NCBI RefSeq assembly: GCF_001956315.1
Contig: NZ_MOLY01000042.1
Span: forward strand, 206,715 to 270,714
Direction of reading: 5' to 3'
Origin: Sphingomonas montana
Lineage (GTDB): Bacteria; Pseudomonadota; Alphaproteobacteria; Sphingomonadales; Sphingomonadaceae
DNA length: 64,000 bases
The stretch's first letter is position 1. The number at the start of each line of letters is the position of its first letter. The position numbers and the translations under genes were made by a program. This document shows positions 41,495 through 51,228 of this stretch, one piece after another. The notes below the pieces were generated by a model. The model searched no databases. It was not told the origin of the DNA and worked only from the letters and a program-made list of their open reading frames with translations.

Positions 41495-43424
41495 GGCTCG
41501 TCTCCTCTGTGCTCGCCGATACCAGCAGTGAAATCGTGCAATGAACGCCATCGGGTCCGAATACATATGAGGTCTTGGCGCGCAGCTGATATGGCAACGC
41601 CTTCTCGATCAGTTCGCGACCCTGACCGGTGCCACATGGCGCTGACCCGAGGGACGGCATAACCACGCCACTTTCTCGCCAATCGATGTGGAGCCACGGC
41701 TTTCGGCCTTCACCGAATTCGTCCACCCACCATGTGATGTGCAGATGCCCTCCCGGCTGCCCCAGCGCACCATATTTGACCGCATTGGTCGCTAGCTCGT
41801 GCAGCGCCATGGCAAGTGTCTGCACCGTTGATGATCGCAAGCGTATGCCAGCAGGGCCACTGAGCATTACACGTTCGACGCTGCCGTTCACCGCCGCAAG
41901 CTCGGCCTTGATGAGCTCGTCGAAGGTCACCCGGTCATGGTCGTTCAGCCGGGAAAGCAGGCCTTGGACACGCGACATTGCCTCGATACGGTCCCGAAAG
42001 CGGCGGCGGAAATCCGGAATGTCGGCGCTTGCCCGCGCCGTCTTGTCGCTGATCGAGCGCACAACGGCCATCAGATTACGGGTGCGATGCTGAAGTTCGG
42101 CGACCAGCACCTGCTGCCGCTCTTGCAACTTGCGCAAAGCGTGAATGTCTGTGGAGGTGCCTAGCCATTCGACGATCTCGCCCGATCTGTCGCGCACCGG
42201 CGTCGCGCGGGTCTGGAACCAGCGATATTGACCGTCGTCGACGTGGCAGATCCGATACTCAACCTGGAAGCCGCCATCTTTCAGCGCGTGGCTCCAAGCA
42301 TCGACGGCCGCCTTGCGGTCGTCGGGATGCAAGGCTTGAAGCCAGCCAAGACCGTGACTGTCGGAGCCTGTCTGACCGGTATAGGTAGCCCATTGCGGGC
42401 TGGCCCAAGTCCACTCTCCGTCGCTTACCGCCCGCCAGACCAGCTGCGGGATGCCCTCCATTAACGTCCTCAGTCGTTCCTCCGTTTTGCACAACCCTGC
42501 TTCGGCACGTTTGCGCGCGTCGATGTCGATGTTCATTCCGACCCATTTCACAATGTCCCCGTCCGCGTCGAGTACGGGGGCAGCGCGAACATTGGTCCAG
42601 CGCCAGCCACCATCTGGGGCATGAAGGCGGAACTCCGCGTCGACCAGACCATGTGCGGCGGTAGCCTCGCGCCATTGCTTCTCGGCGTAGGTCCGGTCAT
42701 CGGGATGGATCGCGTCCAGCCAGCCATAACCAAGCCACTCTTTGACGGTCTGACCAGTGTACGCGCGCCAGCTCGGGCTGTCAGCGATGACGACGCCGTT
42801 AGCGTCAGTTTCCCACTCCGCCTGCGCCCAGCTTGCGATCAGAAAGCTGTGCCGGGCCTTACTTGCCCTTATCACTTCCCGGTCTTGTTCGCGCTCCGTG
42901 ACTAGATGCAGGCGATCGATGACTGGCCCAAGGATCATGGCGTAAGTCCGCAGAAATTCAATTTCGTCGTCTCCGAATTCCCTCGCCTTCGTATCGTCAA
43001 TCTGGAGCACGCCGTAAGGACGCTGGCCTGGAACAAAGATCGGGACATTGACGAGTGCGACAACCCCGGCTTCTTTCATGAAGGGCGGAACATCGAACCT
43101 GTCGTCCTGCGCAATGTCTTGCGAGACAATCGGTCTGGCTGCCTTGATGGCATATGTCTCGGACGAGCGCTCACCCATCTGAAGGCGAACCGTGCCAACC
43201 ACGTCGGGAGCCCATCCAACCCCCGCGCGTACGAGCAACTCCCGTCGATCTTCCTGTATCTCGATAACTTTTGCGCGACCCGTTCGAGTGGCCTCTCCAA
43301 CGAGCCGACATGCTTCCATAAGCACCGCGTCAAGGTCCTCGGAATGGATCGCGAATTCGCCAAACGCCGCCAGCACCCGCTGGCGCTTCATCATTCCGTC
43401 CAGCTCGAGCACTCTGTTCTCCAA
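41481..43424 (-). CDS. HWE-family sensor histidine kinase (GAF-PAS-PAS)
   Basis: 647-residue soluble kinase. GAF domain (about 20-175, with V-A-L-V-N-V-P-I-F-V-P-G), two PAS/PAC domains (about 190-315 and 318-435, each with W-L-G or W-V-G and a P-D-D-R motif), then the HWE kinase: phospho-acceptor His446 (L-Q-H-R-T-R-N-L), and the N-box A-M-A-L-H-E-L-A-T-N-A-V-K-Y-G-A. HWE kinases are common in alphaproteobacteria and often sense light or redox; no chromophore Cys is evident. It overlaps its response regulator. Confidence 0.9.
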   Translation of the reverse strand: MENRVLELDGMMKRQRVLAAFGEFAIHSEDLDAVLMEACRLVGEATRTGRAKVIEIQEDRRELLVRAGVGWAPDVVGTVRLQMGERSSETYAIKAARPIVSQDIAQDDRFDVPPFMKEAGVVALVNVPIFVPGQRPYGVLQIDDTKAREFGDDEIEFLRTYAMILGPVIDRLHLVTEREQDREVIRASKARHSFLIASWAQAEWETDANGVVIADSPSWRAYTGQTVKEWLGYGWLDAIHPDDRTYAEKQWREATAAHGLVDAEFRLHAPDGGWRWTNVRAAPVLDADGDIVKWVGMNIDIDARKRAEAGLCKTEERLRTLMEGIPQLVWRAVSDGEWTWASPQWATYTGQTGSDSHGLGWLQALHPDDRKAAVDAWSHALKDGGFQVEYRICHVDDGQYRWFQTRATPVRDRSGEIVEWLGTSTDIHALRKLQERQQVLVAELQHRTRNLMAVVRSISDKTARASADIPDFRRRFRDRIEAMSRVQGLLSRLNDHDRVTFDELIKAELAAVNGSVERVMLSGPAGIRLRSSTVQTLAMALHELATNAVKYGALGQPGGHLHITWWVDEFGEGRKPWLHIDWRESGVVMPSLGSAPCGTGQGRELIEKALPYQLRAKTSYVFGPDGVHCTISLLVSASTEETSHARA

Positions 43425-43663
43425 TCAGCTTCGCGGCTAGCTTGACTTACACCCTCAATTGCAGGTCGAAGAAGAAACTTGTGGTGGGCAGGCTTGGTCC
43501 CCCTGACAGACGTCGGCTTTAGTCCGGGGCAGCAGATCACCCGGTTTCTTAACGACCTAGATTGGGTCGACCGTTATTACATTAGCGAAGAGGCTGTATG
43601 TGACGCAGCGCTTTCCAACAAAGCGATCGATGCCGACGGGTCCGCCATTGGAAAAGCCGAAAC
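43425..43663. other. Intergenic gap between HK and NDUFS4-like genes; nothing seen
   Basis: 239 bases; no gene, repeat or RNA visible. Confidence 0.4.
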
Positions 43664-43942
43664 CTACTTGAAATTTTCCGCATAGGATTGAATTTTCAAG
43701 CTGCGCTGGGGAGTTGGAACGACGTGGTAGTCGATACCCTCCCTGCGTGCATATGCGACTGCCGCTTCGAAAGATGGAAAGCCGAGTTGCACCTGCCCCT
43801 GAGTGTCGCCCCCGCCCTGCCAGCCCGTCAGCGGGTCGGCATGAATTCCTTGCAAATTATTGAACGTCAAGATCCAGCCCTGCCCGTTGAGCCGACCACG
43901 CTGCATATTATTTTCAATCTTCTGGAATATTGTGGCAGCCAT
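43664..43942 (-). CDS. ETC complex I subunit, NDUFS4-like
   Basis: 92 residues: A-A-T-I-F-Q-K-I-E-N-N-M-Q-R-G, then W-I-L-T-F, P-L-T-G-W-Q-G-G-G-D-T-Q-G-Q-V-Q-L and I-D-Y-H-V-V-P-T-P-Q-R-S-L-K-I-Q-S-Y-A-E-N-F. This is the alphaproteobacterial homologue of the mitochondrial 18-kDa complex I accessory subunit. The core genome would normally carry one copy elsewhere; this one sits among signalling genes and is probably an extra. A 670-base gap follows on the other side. Confidence 0.88.
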   Translation of the reverse strand: MAATIFQKIENNMQRGRLNGQGWILTFNNLQGIHADPLTGWQGGGDTQGQVQLGFPSFEAAVAYARREGIDYHVVPTPQRSLKIQSYAENFK

Positions 43943-44614
43943 GTTTGTCGCCTTGTTCTACCTCGGCCAAGGAGTAGCACGTGGGACCATAAAAGCGTTA
44001 ACCCATGTCGATATGTCGTTTGCCGATTGACCGCAGTTGTTTTTGATACCCCACGGTTCGGCCGTATCGCGAATATTTTGGTTTTGCGACTGACGCCAAC
44101 GGTACAAGCAACAACCAAGCGCGGCGACTGGCTTTTGAGATTTGCGCGCTACGAACCACGAAGGTGGGCAAACTGCGTTACCGTAGATGGTAGCCCCGCC
44201 GGTCGGAAAACCGACGCCAGTGGGGGCGCGACCAGCTTGGTACCGCGCCTGCGCTCGATACTGTCCATTAGATTTGTACGAGAGGACTGCAAAAAAACTG
44301 TGGATTCTGCGATCCGCTGGCCGGAAAACCGTCGTCAGCGAATCAGCGGTCAGTCCGTTACCCCTAAACGAGTATCTGTACTCGACTAAAAAACTAGTTA
44401 ATGTAAATTAATAAGTGATACGAAAAACACGCCAGTTCGCTTGTTATTTGCAGTTCGCATCCATTAAGAATTCATGATTCCCACCACATACTACGACGGC
44501 AGATCATGACTCCGCCGCACGCTTTGCGTAGTTCGTCCGTTCGCCCCCCGCGACACTGGAGTGCGATAAAAAAATGCAGTATCTGTAGAGTTGCAGACGG
44601 GGTAGAGACTGGAC
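43943..44614. other. 672-base AT-richer gap upstream of the Crp/Fnr gene
   Basis: No gene is supported. The stretch around 44380-44480 is AT-rich (taaaaaactagttaatgtaa) and may hold the promoters of the divergent Crp/Fnr and NDUFS4-like genes. Confidence 0.45.
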
Positions 44615-45358
44615 GTGACTAATCCGTTTGTAAATAAATTGCGTGGCTTGGCCGATCTTACGGCCAATGACACAGCGGCGCTTGAACGCATCACATCGCG
44701 CCCGCGTCGCTATAATCCGCGTCAGGATCTCATCCGCGAGGGTGACGAGACGGGCCCAATGTTCGTAATCCTCGACGGCTGGGCCTGTCGCTACAAGATC
44801 CTGCCGAGCGGCACACGTCAGATCATGGCGTTCCTGATGCCGGGTGACGCCTGTGACCTGCATATCAAGCTGTTGGCCGAGATGGATCACGGAATACAGG
44901 CGCTCACGCCAGCGATGGTTGCACGCGTGTCCCAAGACGATATGCAGGAAATTATGCAGAACCACCGCAGCATCGCGTTGGCAATGTATTCCGCGCAGCT
45001 TGTCGATGAGGCGATCATGCGCGCCTGGATCGTGAGCATGGGCCGGCGCAGTTCCGTCGAGCGCTTGGCGCATCTGATGTGCGAGCTTTATTTGAGAGGA
45101 CAAACTATCGGCCTAACTCAGGACGGTGAACTTGCGATGCCGTTGTCGCAAATTGTTCTGGCTGACGCCTTGGGAATGACCCCAGTCCACATAAACCGAG
45201 TGCTCAAGGAGTTGCGGCTGGATGGGACGATGTCGCTCACTCGCGGCAGCGTCACCATCATGGATCCGCAAAAGCTCGCCCAGATCGCCGGCTTCGACGA
45301 GAACTACTTACATCGCAGGACACGACATATCACGGGAATGATCCACCAGGCTTGCTGA
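44615..45358 (+). CDS. Crp/Fnr family transcriptional regulator
   Basis: 247 residues. N-terminal cyclic-nucleotide-binding fold (L-I-R-E-G-D-E-T, F-L-M-P-G-D-A-C-D-L), central dimer helix (V-E-R-L-A-H-L-M-C-E-L) and C-terminal HTH with A-D-A-L-G-M-T-P-V-H-I-N-R-V-L-K-E-L. It lacks the N-terminal Cys cluster of oxygen-sensing FNR, so it is not an Fe-S FNR. The ligand is unknown. GTG 44615 start. It is the only rightward gene in the cluster and converges with the kinase at 45373. Confidence 0.88.
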   Translation: MTNPFVNKLRGLADLTANDTAALERITSRPRRYNPRQDLIREGDETGPMFVILDGWACRYKILPSGTRQIMAFLMPGDACDLHIKLLAEMDHGIQALTPAMVARVSQDDMQEIMQNHRSIALAMYSAQLVDEAIMRAWIVSMGRRSSVERLAHLMCELYLRGQTIGLTQDGELAMPLSQIVLADALGMTPVHINRVLKELRLDGTMSLTRGSVTIMDPQKLAQIAGFDENYLHRRTRHITGMIHQAC

Positions 45359-45372
45359 CCGCTGGAACAAGA

Positions 45373-46113
45373 TCAGCGCCGTCTGGCACGCGTGCCGAGC
45401 GGCCACGCGATCCGGCAGACGATCCCGTCCGATCGCGTTACGAAACTTGTGTCCCCGTCGATCTGGTAGGGCAATCCATCCTCAATAAACTCGCGTCCAA
45501 AACCCTTGTGCAATGGCAGGTCCGACAGTCCCGCAACTTCGCTTTCGGACCATGTCAGTTCCAGTCTCTGTCCAGATACGACCCACCGGATTTGCAGCTT
45601 GGCCCCGCCCTTGGCAAGCGCCCCGAATTTCAAGGCGTTCGTCACAAGCTCGTGGATCGCCAGCCCGATGGGCTGAGCCTGTTCGAGAGGCAGATAAACC
45701 GCTGGCCCCACGATCGTGATCCCCGGCGCGGACCCAAACTCGAACTGCTGAAGTTCGTCGCGGATAAGCTGATCGAGGCCAACGTCGCCGTTCGAGCCCA
45801 GCGATCGTGGCAGTTGGTACCGGAGCAGGAGAGTCAGGCGGCCGCAGAAGTGGCGCTCGACTTCCTCCAAGCTGTTCGCCGTCTCGATGGTAGCTTCGAA
45901 TACCGCTCGCACGAGCGCGGCCGTGTTGCGAACGCGATGCTGCAACTCGCCTAGGACCTGCGCATGATGACGAACCATTTCCGCGTCGTGCAGGTCCCGT
46001 GCTTCGAGCTCTTGCTGCAATGCCGTCAAAGCGGCCCGAATGTCATCCGTTTCAACACCTGGATCCTGCGAAAGGAGGGGCGGGGTCGGGTCACAGGAGG
46101 GGGGGTCCATCAT
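45373..46113 (-). CDS. Short HWE/HisKA_2-type sensor histidine kinase
   Basis: 246-residue soluble kinase with only a short coiled-coil N-terminus (A-A-L-T-A-L-Q-Q-E-L-E-A) before the kinase core. Acceptor His59 lies in G-E-L-Q-H-R-V-R-N; N-box is G-L-A-I-H-E-L-V-T-N-A-L-K-F-G. It lacks input domains, so it may receive signal from a partner or phosphorylate the receiver encoded 8 bases upstream. AGAGG supports a start at ATG 46113 or 46110. Confidence 0.85.
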   Translation of the reverse strand: MMDPPSCDPTPPLLSQDPGVETDDIRAALTALQQELEARDLHDAEMVRHHAQVLGELQHRVRNTAALVRAVFEATIETANSLEEVERHFCGRLTLLLRYQLPRSLGSNGDVGLDQLIRDELQQFEFGSAPGITIVGPAVYLPLEQAQPIGLAIHELVTNALKFGALAKGGAKLQIRWVVSGQRLELTWSESEVAGLSDLPLHKGFGREFIEDGLPYQIDGDTSFVTRSDGIVCRIAWPLGTRARRR

Positions 46114-46121
46114 GGCCTCTA

Positions 46122-46502
46122 CTATACCTGACTTTCGTGCGAGAGTTGGGCCATCCTCTTGACGATCTGCGAAACGCACAGCGGCTTTTCATACCGTGCG
46201 ACATGCGCAAAGCGGTCCGGGATGATCGACGCGTCATATCCCGTCGTGAACATAAACGGGACTCCTCGCTCGACCAACATGTCCGCCAACTGGAAAACCT
46301 GTTCGCCGCGCAGATTCACATCGAGTATTGCGCCATTCAACCGTGATGTGTCGCGAAGCATCGCGGTGCCCTGCTGCAAAGTCGCGGCGGGTCCGACGAC
46401 CTCCCCCGACTCTGCGATCAATGCCGCAGACAGTTCTTCCGCCAGAAGATATTCGTCTTCGACAACCAGGATTGCACAACCCCGTAACGCGAGCTCAGTC
46501 AT
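46122..46502 (-). CDS. Single-domain response regulator (second copy)
   Basis: 126-residue receiver close to that at 41123: Glu15-Asp16, Asp61 (G-A-I-L-D-V-N-L-R-G), F-T-T-G-Y and Y-E-K-P. It overlaps the large kinase gene by 8 bases upstream and precedes the short kinase by 8 bases, so one transcript carries kinase, receiver and second kinase. Confidence 0.87.
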   Translation of the reverse strand: MTELALRGCAILVVEDEYLLAEELSAALIAESGEVVGPAATLQQGTAMLRDTSRLNGAILDVNLRGEQVFQLADMLVERGVPFMFTTGYDASIIPDRFAHVARYEKPLCVSQIVKRMAQLSHESQV

Positions 46503-49473
46503 GCAATGCTCCTGATATGGGGACGATCAACTGGCACCTTATACCATCCGGTCCAAATTCGTAATGCGTTTCCGCGTCAAGTTGATACGGCAACGCCCGT
46601 TCAATCAGGTCGCGGCCTTGCCCCGTTCGTGTGGCTGCTGCGCCATCCGGCGGCATCATAACGCCATGCTCCTGCCAGATGATTTCCAGTCGACCTGGCC
46701 GACCGTCGGCTTGCAGCGTGCGCCAACAAATATCCAGTCGCCCGTTGCGGTCCTTTAACGCGCCGTATTTGACGGCATTCGTGGCAAGTTCGTGCAAGAC
46801 CAGCGCCAGCATCTGCACCATGCTGGACCGCAGCGGGATCCCGTCGGCGCCACGCAGGATGACCCGCCCCTCATCCTCGTCCGCCACGCCGTGGGCGGCA
46901 AGCTCCGCGCGGAGCAACTCGTCGAACGTAACACGGTACTGGTCGACTACGCGCGACAACAGGCCCTGCACGCGCGCCAAGGCATCCAGTCGCGCGCCGA
47001 AATCACGCTGGAAATCCTCCATCGTCGCGGACTGTCGCATTGTTTTGTCAGCAATCGAGCGGGTGACGCCCAGCAAATTGCGCGTCCGGTGCTGCAGTTC
47101 GGCAACCAGGATCCGCTGCCTTTCCTGCAGGCTACGCAGGTCGTCGACGTCGGTCGAGGTGCCGAGCCACTCAATGATCGTGCCGGATCCGTCCCGGATT
47201 GGTGTCGCTCGTGTCTGGAACCAGCGATAAACACCTTGCTGGTCATGGATCCGGTAATCGGTCTCTAGAATTTTCCGCTCGACGGCATGAGCCCACGCCT
47301 CGCGTGCGCGCGCACGATCGTCCGGGTGAAGTGGCTCCAGCCAGCCCCAACCGTAGCTGTCAGTTTCTGCTTGGCCCGTAAATCGGGTCCATTGTGGACT
47401 CGCCCAAGTCCACTGGCCGACGTCGCAAGCCCGCCACACAAACTGCGGCACACCTTCGATCAAGGCTCTCTGGCGGTCCTCGCTCTCGCCAAGCGCCGCC
47501 TCCGCACGCGCTCGTTGAATAGCCGCCCACGTGCGCTCTGCAACCCCTCTCAATAGTTCCGAATCACCTTGGGTCCAATGACGGACGCGAGTGTCGGCAA
47601 CAAGAAGCACGGCAGCCAGACGACCATTTCGTAAAAGCGGAACGCCTAACGCAGCACGCATACCCAGACTGGCGTAAGTCGATCTGGCCTGCACGCTGAA
47701 CTGTTCCGCGCAAATCAGGTTAGGTATGTCGAGCACTGCCCCTGAACACATAAGATCGAGGAAGTTCGGCTCGTCTGAAAGGTCATGGACGCCCACCATT
47801 GAAGGCAAACCATCGCGTTGGAACTCTGCGCGCACGATCGCGCGTGTTCCGCCGTCGTCGAATTCGTTGAAATAGCACCAGCTTGCGCCAAGTTGCGTGG
47901 CGAGGCGACGTGCGGCTTCTGACTGAATGTCCGCAGGATCGACCAAGGACGCGAGCGCATCGCCGAGCTGTAGCTGGAACGCCTGCCGCTCCTCGCTGTC
48001 CCTCAACACCGCCTCGGCCCTTGCGCGTTCAACCGCCGCCCAGGTGCGCTCTGCAACCTCTTGAACAAGCGAGACTTCGCCCTGTGCCCAGACACGAGCA
48101 CGGGTCGACACGGCCACGATCGCCCATAGTGGATGGTTCACGCCTTTACGCAGGGTCGCAGCGATCAGGGCACTTATGCCTAGGGCACTGAAACCCGCCT
48201 TGTCGGTAGCCGATAGGCTTTCCATTTTCTCGACGTCATCGATGACCAGCGTCCGATCGAAAGCCACCCGAAGGGCTTTTGGAAAATCGGACAGACGAAC
48301 GTGATCGGGTAATGGGGATAGATGGTCGTGATGCACCTGATGGGGAAAGCTGCCGATGTCCTCGGACAAGTGATAAACCCCGATGTAACAGCGATCGAGC
48401 TGCATTTCCTCGAAGAGCATCTGCAGTGCGCGATTTGCTATGGCGTTGGCACTTGGCTCGCTCCGCAGTGTGTCGCTTAATCGCAGTAGAAACGCTTGTC
48501 GCTCTCTACTTTCGCGCAGCATGATCTTGGCTCGACGCTCCTCGGTCACATCACTAGCCGTCCCAAACCACTCCACAATTTCCCCATCGGACCCGCGGAT
48601 TGGCACCGCGCGGGACAGGGCCCAGCCGATTTTGCCGTCCGCTTGATAGACCTGGTGCTCAAGCTCGAAGTCGCCCTTGGTCCGGATCGCCTCTGCTATA
48701 GCAGCGGCTGTGCGGGCATGATCTTCGGGCGGGATGTAGTCCTTCAGCCAAGCCACCTTGGGGCTTGTTGTGTCGAGGATGAAATCACCGCCCGACAGTT
48801 GGCGGAGCTCGCTCATGTCGGCGCTCATGATATAGAACACATCCGAGCTCGCCCGCGCTAACGCCTGCAGGCGGGTCTCGCTTTCCAGTTTTCCGGTTTC
48901 CGCAATTTCAAGAGTAAGCTCCACTCGGCGGGCTATGCCGGCAAACTGGGCAAGGCTTTCTAGAAGGCGTACGTCCTCTGCCTCGAAACGACCTCCTTGA
49001 CCGTGCATGATGGCCCAGACGGTTCCGACCGGTCTACCATCGATCCGAAACGGTGCCAGTAACCCCTCGGCGATGCTGGGTTGCGCCTGTAGCAGCGCGG
49101 GAAAGGCGCGCTCAGGCTGCTTCATGAGCAAGACCGTGTCCTGCGTGATGACCTCGCCACAGGGGCTTTCCTCGCATGACATTGTGCCGTTTCGAAAAGG
49201 TGCCCAGGCTCCGGCTGTCGCCACCCAACGGAACACATCCTGTTTTCCGTCAGCCTCCAGCAGACTGATCCCAGCGGAGTCGCAGCGCGTCAGGTCGATC
49301 GTCAATTCGACCAGACGCTGAAGCACTGTAGCTGGAGCACTGTTCAAGTTTTCAGCAAGCGCTACTAGCGCCAAGCTTTCGGCCTTGTAATCAGGTGCCC
49401 GCGATAACCTGCGGTCAAGTTCGCCAGTTATGATCGTGTCATTCACGGCGGAAGTGGCACTTGGTCTGTCCAT
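46495..49473 (-). CDS. Multi-sensor HWE histidine kinase (GAF-PAS-GAF-GAF-PAS)
   Basis: 992 residues, soluble. Order: GAF (about 25-185), PAS (about 200-325, with D-P-S/E-D-H type and I-V-E-W-F-G-T-A-S-D-V), GAF (about 335-490), GAF (about 505-660), PAS (about 670-790, H-P-D-D-R, I-I-E-W-L-G-T-S-T-D-V), then the HWE kinase with acceptor His795 (L-Q-H-R-T-R-N-L-L) and N-box L-V-L-H-E-L-A-T-N-A-V-K-Y-G-A. The last 320 residues are closely similar to those of the 41481 kinase. Stacked GAF domains suggest small-molecule or redox input. Confidence 0.9.
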   Translation of the reverse strand: MDRPSATSAVNDTIITGELDRRLSRAPDYKAESLALVALAENLNSAPATVLQRLVELTIDLTRCDSAGISLLEADGKQDVFRWVATAGAWAPFRNGTMSCEESPCGEVITQDTVLLMKQPERAFPALLQAQPSIAEGLLAPFRIDGRPVGTVWAIMHGQGGRFEAEDVRLLESLAQFAGIARRVELTLEIAETGKLESETRLQALARASSDVFYIMSADMSELRQLSGGDFILDTTSPKVAWLKDYIPPEDHARTAAAIAEAIRTKGDFELEHQVYQADGKIGWALSRAVPIRGSDGEIVEWFGTASDVTEERRAKIMLRESRERQAFLLRLSDTLRSEPSANAIANRALQMLFEEMQLDRCYIGVYHLSEDIGSFPHQVHHDHLSPLPDHVRLSDFPKALRVAFDRTLVIDDVEKMESLSATDKAGFSALGISALIAATLRKGVNHPLWAIVAVSTRARVWAQGEVSLVQEVAERTWAAVERARAEAVLRDSEERQAFQLQLGDALASLVDPADIQSEAARRLATQLGASWCYFNEFDDGGTRAIVRAEFQRDGLPSMVGVHDLSDEPNFLDLMCSGAVLDIPNLICAEQFSVQARSTYASLGMRAALGVPLLRNGRLAAVLLVADTRVRHWTQGDSELLRGVAERTWAAIQRARAEAALGESEDRQRALIEGVPQFVWRACDVGQWTWASPQWTRFTGQAETDSYGWGWLEPLHPDDRARAREAWAHAVERKILETDYRIHDQQGVYRWFQTRATPIRDGSGTIIEWLGTSTDVDDLRSLQERQRILVAELQHRTRNLLGVTRSIADKTMRQSATMEDFQRDFGARLDALARVQGLLSRVVDQYRVTFDELLRAELAAHGVADEDEGRVILRGADGIPLRSSMVQMLALVLHELATNAVKYGALKDRNGRLDICWRTLQADGRPGRLEIIWQEHGVMMPPDGAAATRTGQGRDLIERALPYQLDAETHYEFGPDGIRCQLIVPISGALHD

Positions 49474-49917
49474 ACGGAGGGCAACGCTCCTTCTGGCGGC
49501 ATGAGGCGTAGCTGGGTGTAGCCTTTCGAGTTCCGGATGTCGCTAACAAGACGATCTGCGGGATTTGGCGTGATGTACCGCAATCAAGATTGCGTCGGTT
49601 CAAGCTGCGATCGCCTAGTCACCCCTTCTGGACCGGCAAGTTGCTCGTTGTTATTCCGATGATTTTGACGACGACCGGCCTGGTATGCTAGCCCCCTTTC
49701 CTAGCCCGCGATCACTGCATGACACGCGCTGGAACATTGTAGCCGCGGCCGTGGCGACGGATCATGGTCGCACAAGTCCTAAGTTTGCGACAAATGCTCG
49801 TAGAGTGTTCAACAAACCGTCGTTTTCTGGACAGCCGCCTACTGCCTGGCTTTCCTACAAATGATCGTTGATCGGGAAGGGTGAACGGCGATGGTTGTGG
49901 CGTCGCACGCAACGCGG
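49474..49917. other. 444-base gap; no gene seen
   Basis: Contains the promoter region of the large kinase at its left end. No ORF with a ribosome binding site, repeat or RNA fold recognised. Confidence 0.4.
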
Positions 49918-50181
49918 CTAGCCGGATAGCTCGCTCACGTCGTCGATCACGATCGTCGTGTCCGGCTCGATGCTTAAACGCTTGCGGGGGGCGGCTTCCA
50001 CCAGGTCATCGATCACGGTCGAGGCATAGTCGAGCGTCTGCTGCCGTGTGGCATGATCCGCCTGGGCATGTTCGCGGAGGGCGTCGACGTCGATATAAAC
50101 GTCGTACTGCGTGCCGCCGAGGGTGGTACGGAACAAGACGTAGCTGTCGATCAACTGCGGTCCGGTATCGAGTTTCGTCAT
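49918..50181 (-). CDS. Small conserved protein (87 aa), paralogue of 40576-40839
   Basis: M-T-K-L-D-T-G-P-Q-L-I-D-S-Y-V-L-F-R, G-T-Q-Y-D-V-Y-I-D-V-D-A-L-R-E-H-A-Q, T-R-Q-Q-T-L-D-Y-A-S-T-V-I-D-D-L, then E-P-D-T-T-I-V-I-D-D. Acidic, no membrane segment. Its upstream 100 bases also resemble those before the other copy (ggatccaacgtattgg against gcatccaacacatggg). It lies 112 bases downstream of the FNT gene and may be co-expressed. Confidence 0.75.
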   Translation of the reverse strand: MTKLDTGPQLIDSYVLFRTTLGGTQYDVYIDVDALREHAQADHATRQQTLDYASTVIDDLVEAAPRKRLSIEPDTTIVIDDVSELSG

Positions 50182-50293
50182 CGAGGCTTCCCACCAGGCG
50201 AAAGGGCTTTTTAATGGACTTGGCTGGTATGGCGGATCCAACGTATTGGAACTCGCTCAGGTCTGGAGCGTCGACCACCCATGTCGGTGGACG

Positions 50294-51109
50294 TCAGGCC
50301 TTGCCGGCGGCGACCATTTCGCTGCGGACCTGTCCGTGGGCGAGCAGCGCAAAGAGCCCGGCTCCGCCGATGAGGTTGCCGGCAACCGCGGGCAGGATGG
50401 AATCGAACAGCGCCGTCGCCAGATCGGTACGCCCCGCCCAGAGGAGCGTAAACGCCTCCGCGGATCCAACGACCGAGTGACTGAAGTTCGCCGCCCCCAC
50501 GACATAGGTGACCGCGAAGATCACCAGCAAAGCTTGCTCCCGCGCGTTTGGCAGCGTCCACGCGATGCTTGCGATCATGAAGCCGGCCGGGATGGCAGTC
50601 CAGAAGGTAGCAATGGCGTCGTGCTTGAGTATGTTGGCCGCGACGGCGACAATGCCTTCCTGAAGTGGAGGATCGGCCAGTGGCAGATGCGCCAGTGCCA
50701 ATGTGGTCAACGCGGTTCCAACAAGGTTCGCCCCCAGCACGAGCACCCATAGCCGGCCCGTCCGCCAGGCCGTCCGCCGCGACGGGCGCGTGACGACCGG
50801 GAGCATCGCGGTGATGGTGCTTTCCGTAAAGAACTGCATCCGCCCAAGAATGACGAGCACGAAGCCTACGGGATAGCCCAGGCTCACGATCAAGTGTCGC
50901 CAGGGCGTTTCCACCGTCATCGAATGAATGGCGCCTTCGGCGATGAGCGAGGCGTTTATGGCCAGACCGCCCGCCAAGGCGGAGTAGATCAACGACGCGG
51001 TAGGTCGATCGAGCTCGGCCTCGCCCTCTTCGCGGACGGCGCGATGAAGTTCCTTGGCGTCGGCCGCCTTCAGCTCCTCAACCGCCTCGTCCTTGTTCGC
51101 ATCACTCAT
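50294..51109 (-). CDS. Formate/nitrite transporter (FNT) family protein
   Basis: 271 residues. Acidic N-terminal tail (D-A-N-K-D-E-A-V-E-E-L), then six hydrophobic helices in the FNT pattern, with Q-F-F-T-E-S-T-I-T-A-M and N-F-S-H-S-V-V-G-S-A-E at the two half-helix breaks and H-A-T-F/A-T-F-W-T-A-I-P-A-G. This tailed form occurs in bacteria beside stress genes. Transport of formate or another small monocarboxylate is likely; the YdeP-like oxidoreductase upstream makes formate attractive, but YdeP is not a proven formate dehydrogenase. ATG 51109 is chosen over an upstream frame start because family homology begins there. Confidence 0.88.
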   Translation of the reverse strand: MSDANKDEAVEELKAADAKELHRAVREEGEAELDRPTASLIYSALAGGLAINASLIAEGAIHSMTVETPWRHLIVSLGYPVGFVLVILGRMQFFTESTITAMLPVVTRPSRRTAWRTGRLWVLVLGANLVGTALTTLALAHLPLADPPLQEGIVAVAANILKHDAIATFWTAIPAGFMIASIAWTLPNAREQALLVIFAVTYVVGAANFSHSVVGSAEAFTLLWAGRTDLATALFDSILPAVAGNLIGGAGLFALLAHGQVRSEMVAAGKA

Positions 51110-51228
51110 GCGGGGGTTCGCCGCGACAGGATCGCCAGCGCACGCGTCGCAGTAAGGGAATTGGCCATGATCAAAAACTCCGTCGAGATGGGCGCGATAC
51201 TGCGCGTTGAGTGTCACCTGATCCGTCG

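Noticed and set aside
43688..44389. 233-codon plus-strand frame opposite the NDUFS4-like gene
   Set aside because: Overlaps the clear NDUFS4-like protein on the other strand; the rest has no protein-like pattern.
44615..45358. Oxygen-sensing FNR
   Set aside because: The N-terminal cysteine set needed for the Fe-S cluster is missing.
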